DNA from: an uncultured Lachnospiraceae bacterium
GTDB lineage: Bacteria; Bacillota; Clostridia; Lachnospirales; Lachnospiraceae
Reading direction: 5' to 3'
Length of the DNA: 64,000 bases
NCBI GenBank assembly: GCA_947177445.1
Contig: CAMWUL010000007.1
Location: 1 to 64,000, forward strand
Shown: piece by piece, positions 1 to 8,166 of the stretch
Layout of the letters: each line of letters begins with the position of its first letter
Numbering within the stretch: position 1 is the first letter of the stretch
Made by a program: the position numbers and the translations under genes
The notes under the pieces: model-generated
The model's database searches: none
What the model was told of the DNA's origin: nothing
Seen by the model: only the letters and a program-made list of their open reading frames with translations

Positions 1-32
1 GCCGCAGGCTTTTCGAGCGTGCCCGGCGGACT

Positions 33-53
33 TGAGCCAGTGTTTCTGGCTCA
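33..53 (+). terminator. hairpin, terminator-like
   Basis: A perfect 8-bp stem (TGAGCCAG/CTGGCTCA) closes a 5-nt loop and is followed by TTATTTAT. It probably ends a transcript that enters from the left edge of the window. The T-tract is weak, so termination is an inference. Confidence 0.45.
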
Positions 54-62
54 TTATTTATG

Positions 63-97
63 ACAATAGAAAACTCGCAAAGCGTGTTTTCTATTGT
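63..97. repeat. 12-bp inverted repeat
   Basis: The arms ACAATAGAAAAC (63-74) and GTTTTCTATTGT (86-97) are perfectly complementary around an 11-nt loop. It lies 9 bp after the preceding hairpin, so the two may act together as a tandem terminator. No gene is convincing between here and 425. Confidence 0.6.
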
Positions 98-290
98 ATG
101 TTTATTCTGTACATTCTAATCTGTCTTTTTGTCGAATACATACCTGGAAGATACGGGAAAGGGCATCTGCGCGGCGGCTGTACTTCCCCTGTTTTATACT
201 GAATCTGCTCCCGCTATACTCCACTGCCACTCCACCGCTTCGGCGACAGGCGGAGCACATGAAATTTATCCAATATTTGGAGGGACAAAG

Positions 291-396
291 TGATAAGTGA
301 ATATATTTCGCTTATCAGGTGAGTTGCTAAAATACATAGTTATTGAAAACATGTGACAGGCAATATAAAATTTGTTTATCAGCTGACAGGTGACAG
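291..396 (+). promoter_or_regulatory. promoter and candidate operators of the Xre regulator gene
   Basis: A candidate sigma-A promoter is TTGAAA (343-348), a 17-bp spacer and TAAAAT (366-371). Upstream lies an imperfect dyad, TGATAAG (291-297) against CTTATCA (311-317). The hexamer TGACAG occurs three times in direct orientation (354-359, 384-389, 391-396), flanking the start region. The repeats look like half-sites for autoregulation by the downstream Xre protein; that role is inferred. Confidence 0.4.
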
Positions 397-424
397 TCAC
401 GATAAATATTGGAGGAATAAAAAG

Positions 425-1441
425 ATGAATATGGATATAGGAAGTGCAATCAAAAAACTGCGGATGGACAGTAAAATAACGCAGGAGGAAGTGGCACAGT
501 ATTTAGGCATTTCTTTTCAGGCAGTCAGCAAATGGGAGACAGGAACCACTATGCCGGACATTTCCCTTCTGCCTGAAATCGCGGCTTTCTTCGGGGTCAG
601 AATCGATGATTTGTTTTCTGTGAATCATGAGGATGAGCTGAATCGGATCAAGCACACTTTGACATATGAGAAACTGTCCGAACAAAGCTATCTCTATTCA
701 AAGCGGATTCTGGATGCTTGCTTGCAGGATAATCCAGATGATGTCAACGCTCTGAAATTATATGCCAGACTTCACTTAATGAAAACAAATGATGATTTGC
801 TGGAAGCGGGAAGAATGCTGGAAAGGGCAATGAAGCATGCTCCGCTTGACGAGGAAATATTTGGGCTGTATCGTCAGGTTCGCGGCGGAGGGGCCTATCA
901 GGCTCACAGCGATGACGATTGGTTTATCCGTGTATGTGAACCCTATGCCCAAAAGTTTCCTCAAAATAGCAGGCTAATCACTATGCTTGTGGAAGCGATG
1001 ATCCGCATGCGGTATTTTGAAAAGGCAGCGCAATATATCGACCTGATGCAGCTTGAAGATGGCAAAGAATATCTGCGCCAGGTATATCTCGGCGACCTTG
1101 AGCTGGCAAGAGGAAATCTCCATAAGGCAAAAGACATATGGAATGCCATATCCCAGGACGACAGCAGTGTACAGTACGAAATCGGGGAAAGATTCAACCG
1201 GATTAATGAATATGATCAGGCGATAACGTGTTTTAAGCGTTCCTTTGATATGGCTACCCCGCCCAGATACCTTGATGCAGTATATTCCCTTGCTTTTCTT
1301 TACACAAAGCTGGGAAAGAAAGCCGAGGCGATTGAAGCGTGGGAGCTCATATTGAGCACGCTGGCATCCGATTTTCATGATAGTAACAGTGAGTCTGTGG
1401 AATGGGCCCACAGGGAGATACGTAAGTTACAAGAGGGATAG
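425..1441 (+). CDS. Xre-family transcriptional regulator with TPR-like C-terminus
   Basis: The 338-residue product has an N-terminal helix-turn-helix of the Cro/CI (Xre) type at about residues 6-60, with the typical stretches ITQEEVAQYLGIS and VSKWETG, followed by about 270 residues of helical, TPR-like sequence with recurrent small/aromatic positions. The start at 425 is chosen because GGAGG lies 9 bases upstream (411-415); a longer reading frame from 353 has no ribosome binding site. Proteins of this layout are cytoplasmic DNA-binding regulators whose TPR part senses a peptide or protein partner. The target is unknown; the closest genes are its own promoter region and the MerR gene downstream. 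Confidence 0.85.
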   Translation: MNMDIGSAIKKLRMDSKITQEEVAQYLGISFQAVSKWETGTTMPDISLLPEIAAFFGVRIDDLFSVNHEDELNRIKHTLTYEKLSEQSYLYSKRILDACLQDNPDDVNALKLYARLHLMKTNDDLLEAGRMLERAMKHAPLDEEIFGLYRQVRGGGAYQAHSDDDWFIRVCEPYAQKFPQNSRLITMLVEAMIRMRYFEKAAQYIDLMQLEDGKEYLRQVYLGDLELARGNLHKAKDIWNAISQDDSSVQYEIGERFNRINEYDQAITCFKRSFDMATPPRYLDAVYSLAFLYTKLGKKAEAIEAWELILSTLASDFHDSNSESVEWAHREIRKLQEG

Positions 1442-1484
1442 GGAAAGGAACCATATCTTTCTGACCAGAGGAGCATTGCGGCAA

Positions 1485-1515
1485 TTGACTCTGCCGTTAG
1501 GGAAACCTTTATAAT
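1485..1515 (+). promoter_or_regulatory. MerR-type promoter with 19-bp spacer
   Basis: TTGACT (1485-1490) and a perfect TATAAT (1510-1515) are separated by 19 bp rather than 17. Overlong spacers are the hallmark of promoters untwisted by MerR-family activators. The first transcribed gene is itself a MerR-family regulator, so autoregulation is likely. The transcript would carry an unusually long leader of about 180 nt before the start codon at 1701. Confidence 0.6.
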
Positions 1516-1700
1516 ATGTGTAAAAATAGGCTCTCGGAATCTTGAACCTGCCGGCCAAAGCTCGGCGGCTGGCTGAACATTTTGTCAATAGCTTTCTGGA
1601 AAAAAGTTGGGGGAATTTATAAAAATGGGGTCTGGAAAGCTGCATAAAAATAAGGCTTAGAGATTCCAAGAGTATATAAAATAGAAAAGGAGTTTCCTGT

Positions 1701-2660
1701 ATGGCAGAGTTACTGAAAATAAGAGAGATTTCTTCAAGATATGACATATCCGCCCGGGCATTACGCTATTATGAGGATATGGGGCTGATCAGCAGTACGC
1801 GGAGCGGGGATTATGCATACAGAATGTATGATAAACAGGCGGTTAAGCGGTTGGAGCAAATTTTAATCCTGCGCAAACTGAATATCAGTATTAAAGATAT
1901 CCAACTAATATTTCAAACGGCGAGTTCAGAGATTGTATTAGAGGTTCTTGAGAAAAAAGTGGAGGATATTGATGGCGAGGTTGCGCTGCTTCAGGATTTA
2001 AAGGATATCATACTGGAATTTGTCGGGCAGATCAAGCGGGCGGACTTTAGCAGAGATGCCGATGTGAAAAGACTGTATGAGAGGGCGCAAAAAGTAGAAA
2101 GCCGTATTGCCAATATTTCCTATGACGGAAACACATCAAAGATAAACCGTTTGCCGGATGTGTCGAACAGGCTGAAAAAAACGCCGGAAATAAGTATCAT
2201 TCAAATCAATCCTTTTAAAGCTTTTTCGTCCGGTGTGGATTCGTTTGAAAATGTCATGGGTACGTTTCAACAATGGCAGGAAGCGCATAATCATTTGGTG
2301 AAGAAGATGATCTATGGTGCTCCGGATTTTCTCTCGTTTGAGGAAGATGGAAACGCGGTCTGGATTTGGGCGGTTGAGGACTGGGTTACAGAAAAGGATA
2401 CGGCCCCCTATGAGCTGATCGAGTTCGAGGGAGGATTATACGCTGCTGCCGTGTCGGTGGACGGGGATGATGATATGGGGGGAAGGATTTGTTCAGGGAT
2501 TATGAAATGGCTGGAAGATAGTGGATTTGAGCCTGATGAGCGTCCGGGTCACAGAACCATGTGCCATATGATTAATCCTACGGACGAGATCAGGAATGCG
2601 TTGGGATACGATCAGCTGGAAATTTATGTGCCCATTAAAGTCCGCAGTAAGGAATCATGA
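1701..2660 (+). CDS. MerR-family regulator with GyrI-like effector-binding domain
   Basis: The 319-residue protein begins with a winged-helix MerR domain (about residues 5-75, with ARALRYYEDMGLI and the wing around YRMYD), then a dimerisation coiled coil (about 75-120), then a C-terminal region ending in a GyrI/AraC effector-binding-like segment (about 235-315, with YAAAVS and LEIYVPIK). This matches the BmrR/TipA class of drug- or metabolite-sensing activators. An AAAAGGAG site lies a few bases before the ATG. The 19-bp-spacer promoter upstream fits autoregulation. The ligand cannot be told from sequence. The next gene starts 37 bp downstream and is probably co-transcribed. Confidence 0.85.
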   Translation: MAELLKIREISSRYDISARALRYYEDMGLISSTRSGDYAYRMYDKQAVKRLEQILILRKLNISIKDIQLIFQTASSEIVLEVLEKKVEDIDGEVALLQDLKDIILEFVGQIKRADFSRDADVKRLYERAQKVESRIANISYDGNTSKINRLPDVSNRLKKTPEISIIQINPFKAFSSGVDSFENVMGTFQQWQEAHNHLVKKMIYGAPDFLSFEEDGNAVWIWAVEDWVTEKDTAPYELIEFEGGLYAAAVSVDGDDDMGGRICSGIMKWLEDSGFEPDERPGHRTMCHMINPTDEIRNALGYDQLEIYVPIKVRSKES

Positions 2661-2697
2661 ACCGGAGATTGCATGACAGAGAGGCAGGTGTTGTATT

Positions 2698-3801
2698 GTG
2701 GAGGAAACTTATTTGGTCAGTGAATGGGCATTAATACGCCGCAATGAGCTGGTGGATATTCCTGATCAGTTCGTGATACATCCTGATTTTTTGCAGACGC
2801 TTTCCCGTGAAGAATTTGAAAGTGCTTTTCGGGATATCAGAGCGATGTTTTATCGGATGTATTCTGACATGGCGGAGTCACCTCAAAGGTTCGGGCTGCC
2901 ATTATATAAAACGGATGAATATCACTATTTCTCCAATCAGGCAAGAGAGGCAAGAACCGTATCGTGGAATTTGTTCTTTCTCATGCTTTGGCTGTTTGCT
3001 TATGGCGATTTGAAGGAAAACGTATTTATTACAGACACAGAACAAGTCAGAAAAATGAATAAGGCCAAAAAGACAAATCGCTTATTAGAAGCATTGTGTG
3101 ATTATGGATTTGTGTTTGGCGGAATCAAAAAATACAGCCTGACATCGGCAAATAAGCTGGAAATCGAATATCCCGATAATCAGAATGTCATAAAAGTCCT
3201 TTCTGCCGTAGCGAAAAAAGTAACGGACACACAGTTAAAGGATGTGAGAAATATCGGATCCGGAATCAGCGTATTCAGCAACGCGTTTATCGGATGGAAT
3301 TATAGAGTGTTAGCGGAAGATCTGCATACATGCAGTCTGGCAGAAGGCTGTGATTATGTGTCCGATAAGATGCACAACGAGGCAGATCGGGAAGTGATAG
3401 AGATTCTGGATCAGATCTTGATGGAACAGGGATGTACAAGAAAAAAGGCAGATTCGAATGAAGGTCCAATGATCCGGTATTACGCTGCAAAGCCGACAAT
3501 ACATGATTATGCATTGAACTCTGAAAAGGGAGAACTATATCTGGAATTGAGAATCCGTAATGCAGAGAAATGTTTGAATTACTTAAATAAGTGTCCGGAA
3601 AGAATCGTAGAAATGTTTCGACGCAGTGACACCGGATGCCAAAACCGCATCAATGGAAGCTGTAAGTTCGGAGTGAAATACGAGTTTGAAAAGGAAGAAA
3701 AATGGCATTGCGGATGCTGTGGCGCACCATTTAAGCTCCATCCCATAAAGGAGGATATTCCCCATTACTTGAAATTAGTCGAGCTGGGCGGCAAAAGATA
3801 G
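2698..3801 (+). CDS. uncharacterised protein with Cys-rich C-terminus
   Basis: I do not recognise this 367-residue protein. It starts with GTG at 2698, preceded by GAGGCAGG. No signal peptide or membrane segment is visible. The C-terminal 80 residues hold eight cysteines, including a CGCC cluster and a spaced C-x10-C-x5-C set, compatible with a metal-binding or zinc-ribbon-like fold. It follows the MerR regulator closely and is the likely regulated partner. An intrinsic terminator follows at 3849. Its function is unknown. Confidence 0.75.
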   Translation: MEETYLVSEWALIRRNELVDIPDQFVIHPDFLQTLSREEFESAFRDIRAMFYRMYSDMAESPQRFGLPLYKTDEYHYFSNQAREARTVSWNLFFLMLWLFAYGDLKENVFITDTEQVRKMNKAKKTNRLLEALCDYGFVFGGIKKYSLTSANKLEIEYPDNQNVIKVLSAVAKKVTDTQLKDVRNIGSGISVFSNAFIGWNYRVLAEDLHTCSLAEGCDYVSDKMHNEADREVIEILDQILMEQGCTRKKADSNEGPMIRYYAAKPTIHDYALNSEKGELYLELRIRNAEKCLNYLNKCPERIVEMFRRSDTGCQNRINGSCKFGVKYEFEKEEKWHCGCCGAPFKLHPIKEDIPHYLKLVELGGKR

Positions 3802-3848
3802 AAAGGTTCTCCCAGTAACGGTGAATGATACAACGGCTGTACTATGTA

Positions 3849-3875
3849 GGGGATATCTTTTGATATTCCCTTTTT
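3849..3875 (+). terminator. intrinsic terminator
   Basis: A 9-bp stem (GGGGATATC/GATATTCCC, one G-U pair) with a TTTT loop is followed directly by a run of Ts. It lies 47 bp after the preceding coding region and ends the regulator operon. Confidence 0.85.
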
Positions 3876-3995
3876 CACCAGAAAAACAGCATAATTCAGG
3901 GCATTATGATGAGGGATTGAAAAAGCCAGTAGAAAATGTTAGAATAAAGAAACATTAGAACGTGGAGAAAAGATGAAGGATAGTATAGACGGTTT

Positions 3996-4024
3996 TTGAC
4001 AGCGGAAGAACCTCTGGATATTCT
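3996..4024 (+). promoter_or_regulatory. candidate promoter
   Basis: TTGACA (3996-4001), 17 bp, TATTCT (4019-4024). It is placed to transcribe the small membrane-protein operon that begins near 4096. The stretch 3876-4095 otherwise holds no convincing gene. Confidence 0.5.
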
Positions 4025-4095
4025 GCAATTCCGGAAAATAAGTTTGCTATAATTATGGTGGTATCCAGCCATACATAAAGTAAAGGAGAAGCCCT

Positions 4096-4143
4096 ATGCA
4101 CGGTTTAAAGGAAATCCGGAGAAATCAGGAGACGTTTCTATGA
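4096..4143 (+). CDS. 15-codon leader peptide or regulator remnant
   Basis: AAGGAG (4083-4088) precedes an ATG at 4096 that opens a 15-codon frame, MHGLKEIRRNQETFL, whose stop overlaps the ATG of the next gene (ATGA, 4140-4143). It may act only to couple translation. Its sequence also resembles the first residues of Xre regulators (LKEIR), so it could be the stub of a lost regulator gene. Both readings are inference. Confidence 0.35.
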   Translation: MHGLKEIRRNQETFL

Positions 4144-4706
4144 AATGGTTCAAACCTTTATGTAATATCTTCATCCCTGCGATCCTATTTTATGCTGTCT
4201 ATCATGCCGCAGGCATCATCCCGGCGGTAATTATTTCGGCGGCATACAGCTCCCTTTCCATTACATACTCAAAGCTCAGGAACAACACGGTAAAGAATTC
4301 CTCAATAATAGGGATTCTTGGCTTGATCAGTTCCGCTGTAATGATTCTTTTCGCCGGAGAAGAAAAGTTATACTATGTCCCTTCCATTATTCAAAACATC
4401 CTTTTTCTGGGATTTACAGCCGTCCTGTCAATTCAGCGGAAAAGCATTCTCCACTATCTGGCAAAGGATTTTGAGATTGAATCTCTCAAGCGGGTTCCCG
4501 AAGAAAGCATGTTCAGTGTCAATGTTATATGGATCATGTATTTTATGTTAAAGATCCTGGTTAAGATTCTGGGAATTCTATATTTGGAATTTAATGCTTT
4601 ATATTGGATCGTCTTTTTGCTGGGCGACCCAATGACAATCATTGTTGTTATACTGTCGGTGATTTTAATCCGAAAACATACAAAGCAGCGCAAAGGAGAA
4701 ATATGA
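4140..4706 (+). CDS. VC0807-like integral membrane protein
   Basis: The 188-residue protein is strongly hydrophobic with about six predicted membrane segments (about residues 8-24, 26-42, 55-71, 78-94, 123-150 and 155-180). The N-terminal pattern of a short basic start, IFIPAILFYAVY and an alanine-rich second segment resembles the VC0807 family of inner-membrane proteins of unknown function. The start overlaps the 15-codon upstream frame by ATGA, and its stop overlaps the next gene by ATGA, so all three are translationally coupled. Its biochemical role is not known. Confidence 0.7.
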   Translation: MKWFKPLCNIFIPAILFYAVYHAAGIIPAVIISAAYSSLSITYSKLRNNTVKNSSIIGILGLISSAVMILFAGEEKLYYVPSIIQNILFLGFTAVLSIQRKSILHYLAKDFEIESLKRVPEESMFSVNVIWIMYFMLKILVKILGILYLEFNALYWIVFLLGDPMTIIVVILSVILIRKHTKQRKGEI

Positions 4707-5203
4707 CAGCATTACAGATTACTTCCATGAAAAATTTTATGAGTCAGCTTCTGATCTCAGATACCTTTGATGTTTTTCTGCTGGAGGAAGCGGTTATCGG
4801 CGCCGCCACTACCTTTACCATAGACGGACGCATCAATCAGGAGTTTTTCAGCGGACAGGAACCGGAATCCGAAGTCCCCTCCCATGAGTTTCGTCCCTGG
4901 AGCGAAATCAAGGGGCTGTGCTTTGACCTGATCAAGGGAAAGCGCACTCCTCTGTTTTTCCGTTTCGTGCTGCACCTGATGCCCGAAAAAGCTTCCGCCC
5001 TGCTGCAAAAGGAAAATTGCGATACGGACCCTTCCCAGGTTAAAGCTCTGGTTTTGAATATACGTTATGACGGTTCCAGGGCAACACTCACCACCGGAAC
5101 CGCCTATCATACCTTTGTCATGTCCAAGGAAGCCGACAATATCTGGGACAAAGCCCTGAAAAAATACCTGGAGAAAAAAGGCATCGCCTATGAAAGCCTG
5201 TAA
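4703..5203 (+). CDS. DUF5721-family protein
   Basis: The 166-residue protein begins at the ATG at 4703, preceded by AAGGAG and overlapping the previous stop by ATGA. It contains the family-typical start (ITSMKNFMSQLLI), a central segment with EIKGLCFDLIKGKRTP, and the ending WDKALKKYL-x4-GI. This family is common in Lachnospiraceae and has no assigned function. No membrane segment or signal peptide is visible, so it is probably cytoplasmic. Coupling to the membrane protein upstream suggests a joint role. Confidence 0.7.
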   Translation: MTALQITSMKNFMSQLLISDTFDVFLLEEAVIGAATTFTIDGRINQEFFSGQEPESEVPSHEFRPWSEIKGLCFDLIKGKRTPLFFRFVLHLMPEKASALLQKENCDTDPSQVKALVLNIRYDGSRATLTTGTAYHTFVMSKEADNIWDKALKKYLEKKGIAYESL

Positions 5204-5211
5204 TAGGCATC

Positions 5212-6486
5212 TCACTCTCCGGCCACCTTTACGCCTTCAATGCGAACGGCGTAGGGGCCGTCATAATTTTCGTCCTGATACCGTTCCCTGGAAAAGGTCA
5301 TTCGGCCCTGTACCTCCAGTATACTTCCGTTGACGGAGCCTCCCGTCACCGGCGTCACCGTCTCGCCGTCATACCAAAAGGCCAGTCGGATCTCTCCTCC
5401 GAAATATCCGGAAAAGTCATCCATCTGAAAATCAGAAAAGCTGACAATGTGCAGATACGGCTCCGACTTCATTTCCTCCAGAGTTCTGCTTCCCTCAGGA
5501 ACCGAAATGCATCGGTAGTCTCCCGTGGGCTCTATCCCCAGATAATAAGCAAACCGGCTTCCCCCATGAAGCGTCTTCAGGGTTCCCTTCTCCATCAGGA
5601 TCCGGTCCTTCATGGGAATTCCCTCCCCACTGTAGGGTTCCTTTGCCTTCAGTTCAATGGTAATGGCATCTCCCTGAATCTCCTGTCCCTGTACCGGCGC
5701 TCCCACCTCATAGTTGGAATATTTCTGATAGACCATGCCGGTCTGAGAGCGGCCAAGATAATAGCTTAAAACCTCCCGCACCTGCTCTCCGGAAAGAATA
5801 ATCGAATACTCTCCTGCCTTCGGAGCCTTGACGGCCTTTGCTCTGGCCTGTGTCATGGAAAGCGCCTCTTCCACCTGGCGGCGCAGCTGCTCTGTCTGTG
5901 CATCCCGATAGGCAAACCGATGATAGGTCTCCACATCCTGAGGCTCCGTACACTGAACCACATATTCCCCTGAGACCAGATAAGTTTCATAGCTCACATC
6001 CACGCCCTGTGAATTCACGATATGACACACCACGCGCCTGGCAAATATCTCTGCGGAATTGATAAATACCCCTTTCCGGTTATCCGCCGCATACAGCGCC
6101 TCCAACATCTGCCTTGTGCTTTCCTCCAGACTCCGCCCGGCAAAACGGCCTTCTGCAGGAACCATCTCTTCTTTTTTCCCTTTGGTAAGCTCATAGTAAG
6201 GATTGCAGACCAACGCCGCCGCTCCATACGCGTCCTGCAGAGCGTCTGTCATCTCCTTCTCCTCCATTCCCGGATGAATATTCACGGTGGAGGAGCCCAG
6301 CATTTTCTGCCCATCCTTCTCAAAAGGCCTGAACACGGTCACGGAATAATCTGTCAAATCCGTTCTTCTTTTCTGATCCAGCCTTTTACGTATAAAAAAG
6401 CATTCCAGCGATTCCTGGACACTTTCCGTGATCCGATATTCCTCAATCCCTGACTGCTCCAACGCAGTCTTAATCTGTCCGATCAA
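5212..6486 (-). CDS. tldE: TldE/PmbA-family metalloprotease subunit
   Basis: The 424-residue protein belongs to the TldD/PmbA family. Its features include the GEYSIILSGEQV stretch leading into the C-terminal domain, and the ending with a GGEIRLA and GGSVNGSI pattern. It lacks the zinc-binding HExxxH, as expected for the TldE (PmbA) subunit, which pairs with TldD. TldD/TldE together form a barrel that digests unfolded peptides and matures some peptide natural products. The start is taken as TTG at 6486, after AGGTAG. It follows tldD on the same strand after 76 bp, as one operon. Confidence 0.85.
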   Translation of the reverse strand: MIGQIKTALEQSGIEEYRITESVQESLECFFIRKRLDQKRRTDLTDYSVTVFRPFEKDGQKMLGSSTVNIHPGMEEKEMTDALQDAYGAAALVCNPYYELTKGKKEEMVPAEGRFAGRSLEESTRQMLEALYAADNRKGVFINSAEIFARRVVCHIVNSQGVDVSYETYLVSGEYVVQCTEPQDVETYHRFAYRDAQTEQLRRQVEEALSMTQARAKAVKAPKAGEYSIILSGEQVREVLSYYLGRSQTGMVYQKYSNYEVGAPVQGQEIQGDAITIELKAKEPYSGEGIPMKDRILMEKGTLKTLHGGSRFAYYLGIEPTGDYRCISVPEGSRTLEEMKSEPYLHIVSFSDFQMDDFSGYFGGEIRLAFWYDGETVTPVTGGSVNGSILEVQGRMTFSRERYQDENYDGPYAVRIEGVKVAGE

Positions 6487-6562
6487 AATATCTACCTGCC
6501 TTTCCTGAATATATCTTCTTTGAATGTCCCGCTTTTCGCCTGCCTGCGGATTCCTTCCATAT

Positions 6563-7993
6563 CTATCCCAGCCGGATCCTGGCTTTGATATAAGGGCCGC
6601 CGTCCGATACCTTGACCCACTCCTTATAGCCCTTTCCGCACATGCCTCCGCCGTTCAGCTCCGCGTCTGCCGACATCATGGATATGGATTTCAGCAGATC
6701 CGGCACATACCCGGTAAGGACGATAGGGGAAAATATCTTTCCTGTAAGCTTTCCGTCACGAATCTCTCTGGCTATGTTCACCATGCACTGAATGCCCCAG
6801 TTTTTAGGATCCTCCATGCCGCTGCTGGGATTCTCCAGAAGGAAACCGTAATCCACAGAGGCAATCATATCCTCCACCGTATCCTTCCCGCCTTCAAAAT
6901 AGGTGTTTGTCATGCGTGTGTATGCTTTTCTGCGATAGCTTTCCCTTCTGCCATTTCCGGTGGGCTCCGTTCCCAGAATAAGAGCAGACTGCAGATCACT
7001 GATTCCCTGCTTCAGGATTCCCTTGTCAATAACCACGGTATCATGGGCCATGGTGCCTTCGTCGTCAAAAAAGTAAGTAGCTGTCTCAGAAGCCGCAGAT
7101 GCGCCGTCATGCATGGTGACCAGACTGGAGGCCACATACTCTCCCACATACTTCTGGGCCAGCGCCCTCTTTTTCACAAACATGTCCATCTCCACGCCAT
7201 GGCCGAAAGCCTCGTGCACGATCATGCCCGTAACATCCGGCGCACAGATACAGTCGTACTCACCGGGCACCATGGGCTCGCTGTCCAGCAGCTCCAGCGT
7301 GATTCCCGCGCCTTTCTCCACGTCCGCCTCCATCCGGGAAAGCACCTCCGCGCCGCCCAGATTGGAATAGGACATATAATAGTCCTTGATCTCCTCTCCC
7401 CTGGCCGCTGCAAAGGCTGTAACTCCGGTCATCCACATAACATTCTGCTCCATGTCCTTCTCTCTGGACAGAAACAGTTTCGAATATATCTGATATTCAC
7501 ATCTGACTCTACAATCCAGAATCCTGTCGTCAAATGCCAGTCCCTTTTCCTTAATCCCCCGCAGATGCTCCAGAATGGCCTCGTCTCCCATGGCTTGCGG
7601 ATCAATCTCATAATCCGTACTGCCTGTAAACACAGTCCTTTCCTCCTCAGGAATCAAATATTCGCTTTCCTCCATGCCTGTGGGAAGCAGCAGCGTTGAG
7701 GATTGCGCCAGCTTTCCGATTTTTTCTACGATAAGATCGATCTCTTCCTTAGAAATTTTGTTGAAGGAATACTCCGCATAATGCTTTCCGTCGGACACCT
7801 TTGCCACAAATCCTCTTGCGGTGCCCAGACTGCTCTCCCCTGCGCTCATATTCCTTTTGGATACGGCATAAACCTTTGACCTGGAATCTACCGCCAGTAT
7901 GGACGCATAAGGATAACAGTCCAATAGTCTTGCCAGCAATTCAGATAACAAAGGCTTCTTTTCCCGAATAAATTTACTTTCCTGAACCTTCAT
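6563..7993 (-). CDS. tldD: TldD metalloprotease subunit
   Basis: The 476-residue protein carries the zinc motif HEAFGH at residues 260-265, the catalytic signature of TldD, and the family pattern GRRESY-x9-TNTYFEGG further on. The start at 7993 has AAGGGAG about 7 bases upstream; the longer open frame to 8134 lacks such a site. Together with the TldE gene downstream it should form the heteromeric TldD/E protease, cytoplasmic and acting on small unstructured peptides. It is divergently transcribed from the glycosyltransferase operon, from which it is separated by about 170 bp. Confidence 0.9.
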   Translation of the reverse strand: MKVQESKFIREKKPLLSELLARLLDCYPYASILAVDSRSKVYAVSKRNMSAGESSLGTARGFVAKVSDGKHYAEYSFNKISKEEIDLIVEKIGKLAQSSTLLLPTGMEESEYLIPEEERTVFTGSTDYEIDPQAMGDEAILEHLRGIKEKGLAFDDRILDCRVRCEYQIYSKLFLSREKDMEQNVMWMTGVTAFAAARGEEIKDYYMSYSNLGGAEVLSRMEADVEKGAGITLELLDSEPMVPGEYDCICAPDVTGMIVHEAFGHGVEMDMFVKKRALAQKYVGEYVASSLVTMHDGASAASETATYFFDDEGTMAHDTVVIDKGILKQGISDLQSALILGTEPTGNGRRESYRRKAYTRMTNTYFEGGKDTVEDMIASVDYGFLLENPSSGMEDPKNWGIQCMVNIAREIRDGKLTGKIFSPIVLTGYVPDLLKSISMMSADAELNGGGMCGKGYKEWVKVSDGGPYIKARIRLG

Positions 7994-8090
7994 AGTGACT
8001 CCCTTCTGCCGAAACAGATCCCTCATTTTAAACCCTGAAATCCCTTGGCAATCCAATTTTACCATAATTTCCACGGTGTGGAAAGAAGGA

Positions 8091-8119
8091 TTGACGAAAT
8101 TGCCTGAAACGTCTAGGAT
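8091..8119 (+). promoter_or_regulatory. promoter of the glycosyltransferase-KAS III operon
   Basis: TTGACG (8091-8096), 17 bp, TAGGAT (8114-8119). It lies about 50 bp ahead of the glycosyltransferase start at 8167, which has GGAG at 8154-8157. It lies in the gap between tldD and the four-gene operon. Confidence 0.6.
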
Positions 8120-8166
8120 AGATATAAGATACAAACTTGACGGCTTAACGAAGGGAGCACCATTTT

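Noticed and set aside
94-300. 68-codon open frame on the plus strand
   Set aside because: No ribosome binding site, no family-like sequence, and it spans a hairpin and promoter-like elements.
3973-4058. possible decayed gene (ATG at 3973 with one frameshift in a T-run)
   Set aside because: Only about 26 codons even after correction, and it overlaps a good TTGACA promoter. Too little evidence.
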